34,471 bases of DNA from an uncultured Porphyromonadaceae bacterium (GCA_947178165.1 CAMWXH010000021.1:1-34471), one strand, 5' to 3'. Shown: positions 15,380 to 24,424, numbered from the stretch's first letter. Notes: generated from the letters alone by a model not told the origin. Made by a program: numbers and translations.

Positions 15380-16390
15380 ATGCTTATTATGAAAAATTTA
15401 TGTTTTCTTTTCATTTTTTCATTAATAGTTCTATCAGGTTGCGCGGGAAGTCACGGCAAGAATGAGAAGAATCAGGAAAGTTATATTTTTGATGAAGGGA
15501 TGGTTTGGAACACTCAGTTTCATATCACTTATCGGGGAGATGAAAATTTAAGGGATTCCATAAGGAAGGTTCTTGATGAAGTGGGCCATAGTCTTTCTGT
15601 ATTCGATTCCACTTCACTTGTAAGCAAGGTTAATCATTGTGATTCGACTCCTGTTAACTGCGACTTCATACGCGTATATGAGATGTCGAGAAGAATCAAT
15701 AAGATATCCGGCGGAATGTTCGACCCGACACTCTCTCCCCTCATCACAGCGTGGGGATTCGGGCCCGGTCATAAAGCCACTTCCGACACCGTGCGCCTCG
15801 ACTCCTTGCTTAGGATAGTGGGATTGGATAAAACGACGCTCAGAGCCGGATACATTGTGAAGGATTTACCCAACATTCAATTCAATTTCTCGGCGATTGC
15901 CAAGGGATATGGATGCGATAGGGTTGCGGAGGAGCTGAAAAAAAATAAGGTTAATGATTTTCTTGTGGAGATCGGTGGCGAGATTGTGGCGTCGGGGAAG
16001 AATCCGAGAGGAGATAAGTGGAAAATTTCCATAGATAGGCCGGTTTATTCCAATTCCGATATAATTCACGAGTCGCAAGTGGTAATTGAATTTACAGACA
16101 TGGGATTGGCAACGTCAGGCAACTATCGTAATTACCATGGGAACGGGAGCCAAAGATACGGACACACCATTTCCCCAATCACCGGACGCCCTTTGCAGAC
16201 AGATGTGCTTAGCGCCACTGTGCTCGCCACAACATCGATGGAAGCTGATGCACTTGCAACCGCGTTCATGGCAATGGGTAGTCCGAAATCAAAGGAAACA
16301 GCGAGGGAGCTTGACCTTCCCGTATTGCTCATATGCAGCGACACCGTCTGGGCATCAGAAAGATTTAAGGAACTTATTTCCACAAATTAA
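15380..16390 (+). CDS. apbE: FAD:protein FMN transferase, lipoprotein
   Basis: This 336-aa exported enzyme attaches FMN covalently to Thr residues of flavoproteins such as NqrB, NqrC and RnfG, using FAD. The N terminus is a lipoprotein signal with lipobox VLSGC (Cys21). Family motifs are TAWGFGPG, NFSAIAKGYGCDRVAEEL, DFLVEIGGEIVASGKNPRG, and the GHTISPITGRPL plus ATTSMEADALATAFMAMG segments that bind metal and FAD. ATG 15380 and ATG 15389 are both possible starts, the second giving a more typical MKN signal peptide. It stands alone, ending at a terminator shared with the patatin gene; no nqr or rnf genes are in the window. Confidence 0.94.
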   Translation: MLIMKNLCFLFIFSLIVLSGCAGSHGKNEKNQESYIFDEGMVWNTQFHITYRGDENLRDSIRKVLDEVGHSLSVFDSTSLVSKVNHCDSTPVNCDFIRVYEMSRRINKISGGMFDPTLSPLITAWGFGPGHKATSDTVRLDSLLRIVGLDKTTLRAGYIVKDLPNIQFNFSAIAKGYGCDRVAEELKKNKVNDFLVEIGGEIVASGKNPRGDKWKISIDRPVYSNSDIIHESQVVIEFTDMGLATSGNYRNYHGNGSQRYGHTISPITGRPLQTDVLSATVLATTSMEADALATAFMAMGSPKSKETARELDLPVLLICSDTVWASERFKELISTN

Positions 16391-16419
16391 TTTAAGGGAA
16401 ATGAATAAGTATATTATAG

Positions 16420-16450
16420 AAATAGCCCGGTGCAATACCGGGCTATTTTT
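16420..16450. terminator. shared terminator of apbE and the patatin gene
   Basis: A 12-bp stem centred on AATAGCCCGGT and ACCGGGCTATT (16420-16448, loop 5 nt) is followed by a T-run. The stop codon of the convergent patatin gene begins right at its edge (16450-16452). A-rich sequence on the left gives U-rich RNA for the minus strand only weakly. Confidence 0.85.
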
Positions 16451-18753
16451 TATCTCAGGATTCTCGGGGCATGGAACAGAAGTCCGAAATTAATTCCGAA
16501 ATTCCAGTTCCGAGCCGGATAAGAAAGATAATTACCGTATAAGGATAAGGATGCAAATGGGAAATTATAAACCACTGCCATCTCTCCTATAAATTCTGCC
16601 CTGTTGAACCAGCCTCTATACACTGCTGAATTGTCCGGTCCTTTTTTCAAGTCTCGAATTGGGGAATAGATATAGAAATCCCCCCTTATCTGAAGTTTGT
16701 TGACAGGAGTCCATATCGGCATCAAGCCTGCGGCAACATAGTTGTCGGAACGGAATGCCTCATTGAAATAGTTTTGCGTGGAGGGGGTAGGAGCAAATGC
16801 CGGAGCATGGACAAGCGTGGCGATATAATTTTGAGGAAGCTGCTGGAGTGTTCCCAAAACATTCGCGGCGCCTCCCACGCGAAAATGTTTGGTTACCGGG
16901 AAGAACTGCTTCCAGTAAAGTTCCAATGAACCGCGAAAATGACCTTTGTAGTCAGTCCGCAAAGCCTTGTCTCCATTTGGCGTGAAGCGGGAACGTTCGT
17001 AGCTTCCCTGAACATCTGCTCTCCATTCCATTCCTGAACTCGGATAGAGGGCATCATTGAGTAATCCTCCCTTGAATCCTGCTCGCAATGCCGTGATGAA
17101 ATACTGGGTCTTATCTTTCGACATATTCGCATAGTCTCCGCTATTGTTCGGATAATATGAATCAGATTCATAGCCCCATGTCAGATCGGAGAATCCAATG
17201 GTCTTCTTATCCATTGCCCACACATACTTCATTCGAAGGAAATTCTGGCTTTCAGTGATAAAGGTTGGGGTTGAAGTCTGATAGAACAACAGCTCTGAGT
17301 CATAATATTTCTGTTTCTGGGCCACTCCCATAAACTCAAGGTAAGAGGGCGTGCTCGATCTCAGCGAGAAGCGGCCCGACAACATACCGGCATAATAGGA
17401 CTGCCCTATCCACCCTTGCAGATCGACATCAAGAGAATTGAAACTAAGAGTGTGGAATCCGAGGTCAAGATAGAGCATGCTGTTGGTTGACGATGTGATC
17501 CAGCCGCCAACCCCGACCGACCAGGGTTTCTTGACAGTCGCTTCCAATAATAGTTTATTATTATCTTTACCGAAGTCTGCCTTTGGCACAAGATTGCTTA
17601 ACGTGCCGTCAGTGACTGCTCGATAGTAGGCTTCCTGTGCTTTCTTTAAATTGAATGGACGATGCTTCGGACCTTCAAAAAGATATTCAAGATAATGAGC
17701 CTGCCCTTTTGTTGCTCCTGTGACCGACACGGAATCAAACACGACCTCAGGAGTAGCGGCGGCAAATCGCTCTCGGCGAGCAGTGACTTCTGCCAAAGGC
17801 TCCCGGGCATAAACTCTCTTCTTGATGGAGTCAACCATCTCAAGACCAGTCTTATATCCTATTTCATAAATTGTCTTAGCCTGATCGAAGTCGAGCACAC
17901 CGAACTGCAAGACAGGAATCTGAATCTTAATTCCATTCTTAGAAGGAACACTATAGTCATTGTTCTGGATAATCATATCTTCAAGCTGACTGTAGATATC
18001 CCCTTGCTGAGGCTTCTGGTCGGGTCCTGACACAGACACGCCGATGATGAAGTCAGGATCGAAATCCTCCTGCATCACATTAACAGGGAAGTTATCATAG
18101 ATTCCTCCATCATATACCAGCACCCCATTCATCTTAATGGGACGGAAAACCAAAGGGAATGACATTGAAGCCCTCACAGCATCCCCTAAATCTCCTTTTG
18201 AAAGCACAATCTTATGCTTATGATAGACATCAGAAGTGACACATCTGAAAGGGACAAAGAGATTGTTGAAATTCTCCTTGCACTGCAAAGTGTAAGGAGA
18301 GAAAAGTTCAAGAAACTCTATATTCATAGGAATCGGGCTTATGAGACTCGTGGGGAGCATCGACATCACTCCGGTTGAATCCTTCAAGCTGACATTCACG
18401 CCGACCCATTGGGGAGTCGGTTCCAGACGAGAGATGCGTGTTATGTTGTCAGGATTAATCACCCCCGTGCTCCAATACTTGAAGTCGTTAGAAGTGAAGA
18501 GTTCCATCATCCTGGCCGGACTCCATCCGCAAGAATAGAGGGAGCCGACAATCGCACCCATTGAAGTTCCCGTCACATAGTTTACCGGAATATCATTCTC
18601 CTCCAGAGCGCGTATCACGCCGACATGCGCAATGCCCTTGGCTCCGCCTCCGCTAAGGACAAGACCGACGGTCTGTCTTTTTTCCGCAGCAACGGCCACA
18701 GTGCTCCATAAGAGCACGGCGGCCGCAGTTAAGATCTTTATAACTTTTTTCAT
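16450..18753 (-). CDS. patatin-like phospholipase with C-terminal outer-membrane barrel
   Basis: This 767-aa exported protein fuses a patatin lipase to a beta-barrel, like the type Vd autotransporter PlpD. A signal peptide (about 1-23, cleaved after VAVAA) precedes the patatin domain. That domain carries the oxyanion motif SGGGAKG (34-40), nucleophile Ser64 in GTSMG, and catalytic Asp215 in DGG. A POTRA-like segment (about 345-400) and a 16-stranded-type barrel rich in alternating hydrophobic residues follow. It should sit in the outer membrane, with phospholipase activity on its passenger. Unlike many barrels it ends in ...RILR rather than an aromatic residue. It lies 71 nt downstream of serB with no clear promoter between. 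Confidence 0.92.
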   Translation of the reverse strand: MKKVIKILTAAAVLLWSTVAVAAEKRQTVGLVLSGGGAKGIAHVGVIRALEENDIPVNYVTGTSMGAIVGSLYSCGWSPARMMELFTSNDFKYWSTGVINPDNITRISRLEPTPQWVGVNVSLKDSTGVMSMLPTSLISPIPMNIEFLELFSPYTLQCKENFNNLFVPFRCVTSDVYHKHKIVLSKGDLGDAVRASMSFPLVFRPIKMNGVLVYDGGIYDNFPVNVMQEDFDPDFIIGVSVSGPDQKPQQGDIYSQLEDMIIQNNDYSVPSKNGIKIQIPVLQFGVLDFDQAKTIYEIGYKTGLEMVDSIKKRVYAREPLAEVTARRERFAAATPEVVFDSVSVTGATKGQAHYLEYLFEGPKHRPFNLKKAQEAYYRAVTDGTLSNLVPKADFGKDNNKLLLEATVKKPWSVGVGGWITSSTNSMLYLDLGFHTLSFNSLDVDLQGWIGQSYYAGMLSGRFSLRSSTPSYLEFMGVAQKQKYYDSELLFYQTSTPTFITESQNFLRMKYVWAMDKKTIGFSDLTWGYESDSYYPNNSGDYANMSKDKTQYFITALRAGFKGGLLNDALYPSSGMEWRADVQGSYERSRFTPNGDKALRTDYKGHFRGSLELYWKQFFPVTKHFRVGGAANVLGTLQQLPQNYIATLVHAPAFAPTPSTQNYFNEAFRSDNYVAAGLMPIWTPVNKLQIRGDFYIYSPIRDLKKGPDNSAVYRGWFNRAEFIGEMAVVYNFPFASLSLYGNYLSYPARNWNFGINFGLLFHAPRILR

Positions 18754-18824
18754 AGCAATATGGATTGTGTGACTTCTTTAACAGCTTTCAAGATACTCAA
18801 ACCGAGCCACCTCCTTTCTCGGAA

Positions 18825-20051
18825 TCACTTTTGCTCTATATATGAGTCCTTGAATCCTAAAAAATATAACACTCCATCTATCCCTATTGTTGATATGCTT
18901 TGGCTCGCTTCAGCCTTGACCTTCGGTTTGGCATGGAAAGCTATCCCCAGCCCGGCCTCGGCAAGCATAGGCAAATCGTTGGCGCCATCACCCACCGCTA
19001 TGGTCTGCGCTATATTGATGCGTTCCACTTGTGCAAGGAGCCTTAGCAATTCTTTCTTCCGAGGGCCATCCACGATATCACCCACGTAATTTCCCGTAAG
19101 CTTTCCGTCAGGCCCTATTTCAAGTTCATTGGCATATACATAATCGAAACCGAATTTCTGTTTGAGATATTCTCCAAAATAGGTGAAGCCTCCCGAAAGG
19201 ATTGCCGTCTTATAGCCTGATCGTTTCAAAACTTCCATAAGACGTCCCACACCCTCGGTGATAGGAAGATTCTCAGCGATATCTTTCATGACAGAGACAT
19301 CAAGGCCTTTGAGGAGTTTGACACGTTGCGTGAAGCTCTCACGGAAATCTATCTCACCACGCATAGCCGACTCGGTTATGGCTCTTACTTGCTCGCCCAC
19401 TCCGGCGCGGTCGGCAAGTTCATCGATCACCTCTGTGCGAATGAGCGTGGAATCCATATCAAAACATATAAGACGCCGGCTGCGTCGATACATAGTGTCT
19501 TCCTGCATCGATATATCGAAATCAAGCTCGGAAGCAAGATGCATGAATTCGCTTTGCATCTTTATCTTGTCGTAAGGGGTGCCCCTTACAGAAAGCTCTA
19601 TGCACCCTTTCGTAAGCGGCTGCTGTTCCTCATCAAGGGGCATCCGGCCTGTAAGACGCGTGATGGTTTCAATATTGAGGCCCTGTTCAGATATTATGGA
19701 GGATACAGCAGAAATCTGGGCGGCCGTGATTCTGCGTCCAAGCAATGTGACGATATAACGGTCTTTCCCTTGACGGCCCACCCACGCTTCATACGCCTTC
19801 TCCGTCACGATGGAGAATTGGACCTGAACCTGGAGGTCGTTGGTTTTGAATAACAATTCTTTTAGGATCTCTCCGCTGCGACGGCTATCGGTCTTAAACA
19901 GGATTCCTAATGCAAGAGTGTGATGAATATCCGCTTGTCCAATGTCGAGGATATCGGCATCATAACGGGCAAGAATCTCTGTGAGACTGGCAGTGATACC
20001 GCTCTTGTCAGGTCCTGATATATTTATTAGAATTAATTCGGTATGTGACAT
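18825..20051 (-). CDS. serB: phosphoserine phosphatase with two N-terminal ACT-like domains
   Basis: This 408-aa enzyme hydrolyses L-phosphoserine in the last step of serine synthesis. Residues 1-80 and about 95-180 form two ACT-type regulatory domains (INISGPDKSGITASLTEIL and YIVTLLGRRITAAQISAV). The HAD domain has nucleophile motif FDMDSTL near 198, LKRSGYKTAILSGGF (motif II), and GDGANDLPMLAEAGLGIAF (motif IV). The double ACT form occurs in Bacteroidetes and Actinobacteria, where serine feedback is likely. It lies 6 nt downstream of the Sel1-repeat gene, suggesting a shared transcript. Confidence 0.96.
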   Translation of the reverse strand: MSHTELILINISGPDKSGITASLTEILARYDADILDIGQADIHHTLALGILFKTDSRRSGEILKELLFKTNDLQVQVQFSIVTEKAYEAWVGRQGKDRYIVTLLGRRITAAQISAVSSIISEQGLNIETITRLTGRMPLDEEQQPLTKGCIELSVRGTPYDKIKMQSEFMHLASELDFDISMQEDTMYRRSRRLICFDMDSTLIRTEVIDELADRAGVGEQVRAITESAMRGEIDFRESFTQRVKLLKGLDVSVMKDIAENLPITEGVGRLMEVLKRSGYKTAILSGGFTYFGEYLKQKFGFDYVYANELEIGPDGKLTGNYVGDIVDGPRKKELLRLLAQVERINIAQTIAVGDGANDLPMLAEAGLGIAFHAKPKVKAEASQSISTIGIDGVLYFLGFKDSYIEQK

Positions 20052-20057
20052 AATCGA

Positions 20058-20831
20058 TTATTTTCTCTTTTTTGATGTGGATTTCTTTTTGGGAGCCACC
20101 TTTTTCTTAGATGGTTCGCTTTTTTTGGATGCATCTTTCTTGGGATGATTCTTTATTGTGGCGTCTCTCTTTTGAGTCACGCCGCTTTTTGCAGAAACAG
20201 CACGCACGGGCATCTTCACACCTTGATTTTCAAGAAGTCCGGCCTGATATGCCGCATCGGGATAGTTCTTCTCGCCGGCCATCTTGAAATATTTTAAAGC
20301 ACGCGGAAGATCCTGGTTCACACCTTTCGCATCACGAAGCATAACGGCATAACGGAATGCACCCTCCGCACTTCCACGCTCCGCGGCTCGCCAATAGTTC
20401 TCGGCCGCCACCCTATTATCCTGAAGCACACCCTTTCCCTCTTCAAACTGGCGGCCTATATTGATAAGAGCATCGGTATGCCCATTACGTGCGGCTTTTC
20501 TGAACCAATAAGCAGATTCTGTGTAATTTCTTTTTGTCCCTATGCCATCACGATATAACGTGCCTATTATATAATCGGCTTCGATGTTTCCTTCTACCGC
20601 CGCTTTTCCATACCATATCCATGCCTGCTTGACATCTTTCTTTACGCCGGTTCCGGTTTCATAACACTTCCCAATCAGCAACATTGCATCGCCATCGCCA
20701 CTTTCTGCTTTGGAAATATTGAAAGCATAGTCATCAGCAACGATACCATACGTTTCTGAAGTGTTATCAGCCCATAATCCGGAACTGAGGGTAAATGATA
20801 TTGTTAAAGCAAGTAATGCTCTCTTTTTCAT
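20058..20831 (-). CDS. exported Sel1-repeat (tetratricopeptide-like) protein with lysine-rich tail
   Basis: This 257-aa protein starts at ATG 20831 (MKKRALLALTISFTLSSGLWA), whose first 20-21 residues form a signal peptide; a longer ORF upstream lacks homology. About five Sel1-like repeats follow, seen as A-x-x-G-x-x-x-A pairs (GDGDAMLLIGKCYETGTGV, GNIEADYIIGTLYRDGIGT, GHTDALINIGRQFEEGKGV, GSAEGAFRYAVMLRDAKGV). They make a helical scaffold for protein contacts. The last about 45 residues are a Lys/Ser/Pro-rich basic tail. It should be periplasmic or envelope-bound. It lies directly upstream of serB, with which its role has no obvious link. Partners are unknown. Confidence 0.88.
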   Translation of the reverse strand: MKKRALLALTISFTLSSGLWADNTSETYGIVADDYAFNISKAESGDGDAMLLIGKCYETGTGVKKDVKQAWIWYGKAAVEGNIEADYIIGTLYRDGIGTKRNYTESAYWFRKAARNGHTDALINIGRQFEEGKGVLQDNRVAAENYWRAAERGSAEGAFRYAVMLRDAKGVNQDLPRALKYFKMAGEKNYPDAAYQAGLLENQGVKMPVRAVSAKSGVTQKRDATIKNHPKKDASKKSEPSKKKVAPKKKSTSKKRK

Positions 20832-20861
20832 TAGTTTTATAACAATCTGTTTTGAATAATG

Positions 20862-20869
20862 CAAATTAA
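20862..20869 (-). promoter_or_regulatory. putative -7 box for the Sel1-serB(-patatin) unit
   Basis: The minus strand reads TTAATTTG, one mismatch from TAnnTTTG, 31 nt upstream of the ATG at 20831. The -33 element is weak. Confidence 0.35.
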
Positions 20870-20896
20870 ATAGATTCAAAAAATGATAAGTTCAAT

Positions 20897-20927
20897 AAAA
20901 AAGACGGTCTAATTGGCCGTCTTTTTT
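20897..20927 (-). terminator. intrinsic terminator of the DUF349 gene
   Basis: AAAAAAGACGG (20897-20907) pairs with CCGTCTTTTTT (20917-20927). The A-run becomes a U-run on the minus strand, 23 nt after the DUF349 stop. Confidence 0.88.
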
Positions 20928-20950
20928 ATTGATATCGGTTTATACAGAAA

Positions 20951-22816
20951 TTACTCTCCCGCCTCAAGGATTGCAATTTTCTCTTCCACCTGTTTCATCT
21001 CCTCTTTGAGGCGATTGATTTTGCGTTCCATCTCCTTAACCATTGAATTTCCGGCCGAAGACTTCACATTGAAGAATCCCATATTGTTTTCAATGGTCTT
21101 CATCTCGTTTCGCTTTGCTTCAAGGACACGCATCAGGCGGTCGCGCTCCTTGTTGAGGCTTTGGCCATCATTCTTGAGGTTTGCCACACGCTCCTGGAAA
21201 TTGTTCATTCGTGCTTTTCTCTCCTTAGTGTCGAAGGCTCCGTATAGCTCATCGCAGATTGCACGGTATTCGGCATATATCTTATCTTTCAAGCGGAAAG
21301 GCACGAATCCGGCTTCCTGCCAAGCAGTCTGAAGCTCTTTAACGCAGCCTATCACTTCTCTGCGGTCACCATCTTTTGGAAGCAATTTCAATTCTTCGAT
21401 TATGGCACGTTTCTTTTCAAGGTTCGCATTTTCCACTTCCCGACGTGCGCTTTCCTGTTTCTTTCGCTCATCGAAGAAATAGTTGCAGGCCTTCTGGAAG
21501 CGCTCCCAGATGCTGTCGCTATATTTGCGAGGCACGCTTCCTATCTTTTTCCATTCAGCCTGAAGTTTCACCACTTCTGCAGTGGCCTTGCGGATATCAT
21601 CTGTGTCTTTAAGCGCCTCAGCCTTTTCGCAAAGACGAGTTTTCTTCTCAAGATTTGATGCAAATTCATCTTTGGTCTTCTGGAAATATTCTGTCTTTGC
21701 ATTGAAGAATTTATCACAGGCCTCACGGAAACGAGTGTAAAGGAGGGTATTGCTCTTACGCGGTGCAAAACCATACTCGCGCCATTTTTTCTGAAGGTCG
21801 ATAATCTTCTCGGTGGTGGCGTTCCACTCATTGAAGCTGTTGATTGCATTGAGGTCGATAGCTTCAACCTCTTCGCAAATCTTGGTCTTAGCCTCTTCAT
21901 TAGCTAATTCAGCGGCTTTGCGCTGTTCAAAATAATCTTGATGGCGGCGATTGATAACTGCCGAAACAGCCTTGAATTCCTCCCATATAGAATCGCGAAG
22001 GTCTTTTGCCACCGGACCTATATTGCGCCACTGGTCGTGGATGGTCTGCAAATTTCTGAACGCGGCGATTGGATCGGGGTTCTCTTCAAGTTTCTTGGCA
22101 TCCTCAATCAACGCTTTCTTTAATTCAAGATTTTTCTTGAAGTCGAGGTCGCGCAGCTCTTTGTTCATCTTCAAATGATCGTAGAACTGCTCAGTCACCA
22201 TCTGGAATTGTTTCCACACTTCGCTTTCAGCTGTTGGCGGAATCTCCTTTATAGCCTTGAAATCCTGAACAAGCTGCTGGAATTCCGGAAAACGGAGATT
22301 GACATTGTCGATATCTTCTGTAATGGCTTTCAGCTGGCCGAGAATTACATTCTTCTTTTCGAGATTCTCTTTGCGCCTCTCTTCATCGGCAAGAATGAAT
22401 GCGGCACGCTTCTCCTTGAACTCGGAATATAATGTTTTGAACTCATTCTCCTTCTCATCGACCGGCGATGAGAATGCGGCAGGGTCATTACCTTCATCTA
22501 TGAAAGCATTGAGCTGCTCGAGATTTTCTCTTGTCTTGATGTTGAAGAAGGCCTGCTTCAAGGCTGTAACGTCCTTGTGTGCCTCCATGCGGTCGTTAGC
22601 AAGGATATCTTTTATCTCCGCTATCAGTCCATCTTTATCAAGAGAATGGAAACGGCGAAGATCCTTGCTCTCCTCTTTTTCTTCTTCAACTGCATCGGCT
22701 GTTTCTGCAAGATCGAGTGCAGGAGAAGTTGTTTCAACACATTCATTAACTGTTTCCTGGGAAACAGTGCAGGCGTTCGTGGTGTCTGACGACTCCACTT
22801 TTTCGAGATCGTTCAT
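20951..22816 (-). CDS. DUF349-repeat coiled-coil protein
   Basis: This 621-aa cytoplasmic, highly charged helical protein matches the large Bacteroidetes DUF349 family. An acidic low-complexity N terminus (about 1-55) is followed by several DUF349 repeats marked by a W-K/R-x-I/Y-G-x-V/A-P-x pattern (DQWRNIGPVAKDLRDSIWEEF, KKWREYGFAPRKSN, AEWKKIGSVPRKYSDSIWERF, TAWQEAGFVPFRLKDKIYAEY). The C terminus (about 550-621) is a predicted coiled coil. Function is unknown. It is a single-gene unit with its own consensus promoter and terminator. Confidence 0.9.
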   Translation of the reverse strand: MNDLEKVESSDTTNACTVSQETVNECVETTSPALDLAETADAVEEEKEESKDLRRFHSLDKDGLIAEIKDILANDRMEAHKDVTALKQAFFNIKTRENLEQLNAFIDEGNDPAAFSSPVDEKENEFKTLYSEFKEKRAAFILADEERRKENLEKKNVILGQLKAITEDIDNVNLRFPEFQQLVQDFKAIKEIPPTAESEVWKQFQMVTEQFYDHLKMNKELRDLDFKKNLELKKALIEDAKKLEENPDPIAAFRNLQTIHDQWRNIGPVAKDLRDSIWEEFKAVSAVINRRHQDYFEQRKAAELANEEAKTKICEEVEAIDLNAINSFNEWNATTEKIIDLQKKWREYGFAPRKSNTLLYTRFREACDKFFNAKTEYFQKTKDEFASNLEKKTRLCEKAEALKDTDDIRKATAEVVKLQAEWKKIGSVPRKYSDSIWERFQKACNYFFDERKKQESARREVENANLEKKRAIIEELKLLPKDGDRREVIGCVKELQTAWQEAGFVPFRLKDKIYAEYRAICDELYGAFDTKERKARMNNFQERVANLKNDGQSLNKERDRLMRVLEAKRNEMKTIENNMGFFNVKSSAGNSMVKEMERKINRLKEEMKQVEEKIAILEAGE

Positions 22817-22929
22817 ATAGGTTCAATTCATTTTTCAGCCGAAACTGAGTGAGTTCATTCCGCGGATCTTTTCCCCGGCTCTTTACACCATAAGGATACA
22901 CTTTATATCCCTTTGGCTCTTTTCGGCTT

Positions 22930-22960
22930 CAAATATACTAATAATTTATTTTCCGACAAA
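22930..22960 (-). promoter_or_regulatory. consensus Bacteroidetes promoter for the DUF349 gene
   Basis: On the minus strand TTTG (22960-22957) and TATATTTG (22937-22930) are separated by 19 nt, an exact match to the phylum consensus. The predicted start near 22923 gives a leader of about 105 nt. Confidence 0.75.
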
Positions 22961-23029
22961 AAAATCGGCTGATATTTATGAAGTTGAAGTTCGTTTATAT
23001 TTCAAATTAATTTTTGGCTTTCCCTATGT

Positions 23030-23848
23030 TCATTTCTCCACCTCCATAGAGATCACACGGATGTCGTCAACCGGACGGTCATCTCGGCCTGTGGCCGCAT
23101 TCTGAATCTTCTCAACAACATCCATTCCCTCCAAAACTTCACCGAACACAGTGTATTGTCCGTCAAGATGAGGGGTGCCTCCGACAGAGGTGTAAGCTTT
23201 GACGATTTCCTGAGGGAGCTCCACCGAAACATTTGCCTCGGTCTCTTTTATCAGCTGCTGCCGAAGCGCTTCCAGGCCCTCCCTGTCGCCGGCCGCCTGC
23301 AGCTCCTTGATTTTTTCACTATTCTGCCTCACAAGTGAATTGAAATAGTCTTGCAGCTTTGATCCTGCGCTTTGACGTGCCATCATTTCAACATCCGAGT
23401 CAGAATACTTGTTTCCTGTGACAATATAGAACTGTGAGCCGGAACTTCTGCGCTCAGGATTCACATTGTCTCCGGTGCGCGCGGCAGCCAATGCTCCATA
23501 TTTATGAAAGTGTTTGGGATACAGGATCTCGGCTTCAAGAGTATATCCGGTGCTTCCCGATCCAAGACGCGCTCCCGGAGCGGCATCTTTTGAGTCCGGG
23601 TCGCCGGTCTGGACCATAAAGTCCTTTATCACGCGATGGAAGAGCACTCCATTATAAAATCCTTCGTTGACAAGTTTCAGGAAATTGTCGCGATGAGCCG
23701 GAGTGTCGTCATATAGTTTAACTTTTATATCTCCCATCGTGGTTTTTATATCCACGACAGGGCCTGAAGGTATAGTATCTTCTGCCATAGTGTTTTGCTG
23801 GAAAAGCGCTGTGAGAAATAGCAGCGCGGCTATTAATTTAAATTTCAT
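23030..23848 (-). CDS. exported cyclophilin-type peptidyl-prolyl isomerase
   Basis: This 272-aa PPIase has a signal peptide (about 1-22, ending TMA) and so helps fold proteins in the periplasm. The cyclophilin core is complete: catalytic Arg in VLFHRVIKDFMVQTGDP, the GSQFYIVTG strand, and HLDGQYTVFGEVLEGMDVV. A helical, charged insertion of about 70 residues (from SDSDVEMMARQ to PQEIVKAYTSVGG) interrupts the fold before HLDGQY. The gene starts at ATG 23848, 47 nt after the small unknown gene at 23896-24258, and is likely co-transcribed with it. I see no clear terminator after it. Confidence 0.94.
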   Translation of the reverse strand: MKFKLIAALLFLTALFQQNTMAEDTIPSGPVVDIKTTMGDIKVKLYDDTPAHRDNFLKLVNEGFYNGVLFHRVIKDFMVQTGDPDSKDAAPGARLGSGSTGYTLEAEILYPKHFHKYGALAAARTGDNVNPERRSSGSQFYIVTGNKYSDSDVEMMARQSAGSKLQDYFNSLVRQNSEKIKELQAAGDREGLEALRQQLIKETEANVSVELPQEIVKAYTSVGGTPHLDGQYTVFGEVLEGMDVVEKIQNAATGRDDRPVDDIRVISMEVEK

Positions 23849-23895
23849 TTCTTTTCATTTTATATGGAAACGGGAATGTTTCGCACATAACGCGT

Positions 23896-24258
23896 TTACA
23901 TCGCTTCCCCTTCAGAATAAATCCTTTTATAGATTCTTCTGAAATTATCGTCGGAGGAACGGAGTTCATCTACACGTTCTTTGTAATCTTCCCCCCAAAT
24001 TCCTTCAAGAAGAGAACCGATATATCTTCGGTCGCGATCGCGTTCTATGGCCCCCTCGATAAGCGGAGTAAGCCAACGGTCAAATTTCTCGCGATCTACA
24101 GCCGAAAGGTATCGGGCTGTGCTTGCCAGAAATTGACCGGACGTATCAGCCATACGCAATTTGCAGATAAGCTCACCCATTTCAGGCTCGCAGGTTTCGA
24201 CGTTATCCACGATATACTCGTATATCGACATCCCCTCCTGTTCTTTATCTATATCCAT
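23896..24258 (-). CDS. hypothetical helical protein upstream of cyclophilin
   Basis: I do not recognise this family. The ATG at 24258 (MDIDKEQEGMSIYEYIVDN) gives 120 aa; an upstream TTG at 24291 would add 11 residues but is less likely. The sequence is acidic N-terminally, predicted mostly alpha-helical, with TSGQFLASTARYLSAVDREKF in the centre and a charged C terminus (RRIYKRIYSEGEAM). There is no signal peptide or TM segment. It is the first gene of a two-gene unit with the exported cyclophilin, and divergent from the cytidylate-kinase-like gene, sharing a compact promoter region. Composition and codon use look native. Confidence 0.75.
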   Translation of the reverse strand: MDIDKEQEGMSIYEYIVDNVETCEPEMGELICKLRMADTSGQFLASTARYLSAVDREKFDRWLTPLIEGAIERDRDRRYIGSLLEGIWGEDYKERVDELRSSDDNFRRIYKRIYSEGEAM

Positions 24259-24355
24259 TAGTTTCCTTTCTTTTAGAGGAGATTCAACCAATATGCCAAA
24301 GCAATACTCCTTTAGTTTTTCACGTTTCTCTCCCCGTAATTTTAAAGTTGAAGCG

Positions 24356-24384
24356 CAAATTTACGAAAATTATTTTTAATTTTG
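24356..24384. promoter_or_regulatory. divergent promoter pair
   Basis: TAAATTTG on the minus strand (24363-24356) and TAATTTTG on the plus strand (24377-24384) are both TAnnTTTG matches lying back to back, only 13 nt apart. The first serves the small unknown gene and cyclophilin, the second the cytidylate-kinase-like gene at 24425. Their upstream elements must overlap, so RNA polymerase can probably use only one at a time. Confidence 0.5.
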
Positions 24385-24424
24385 TAAATGATTAACATAG
24401 TTTTTAAGTAAGTGGTTAAAAATA

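Noticed and set aside
22299-22820. 173-aa plus-strand ORF, Ser-rich
   Set aside because: It is antisense to the DUF349 gene, and its Ser/Phe/Leu-rich composition is what a Lys/Glu-rich coding strand gives in reverse.
22953-22968. Small CCGA/TCGG hairpin as a cyclophilin or DUF349 terminator
   Set aside because: The stem is only 4 bp and overlaps the -33 promoter element, so the promoter reading is preferred.
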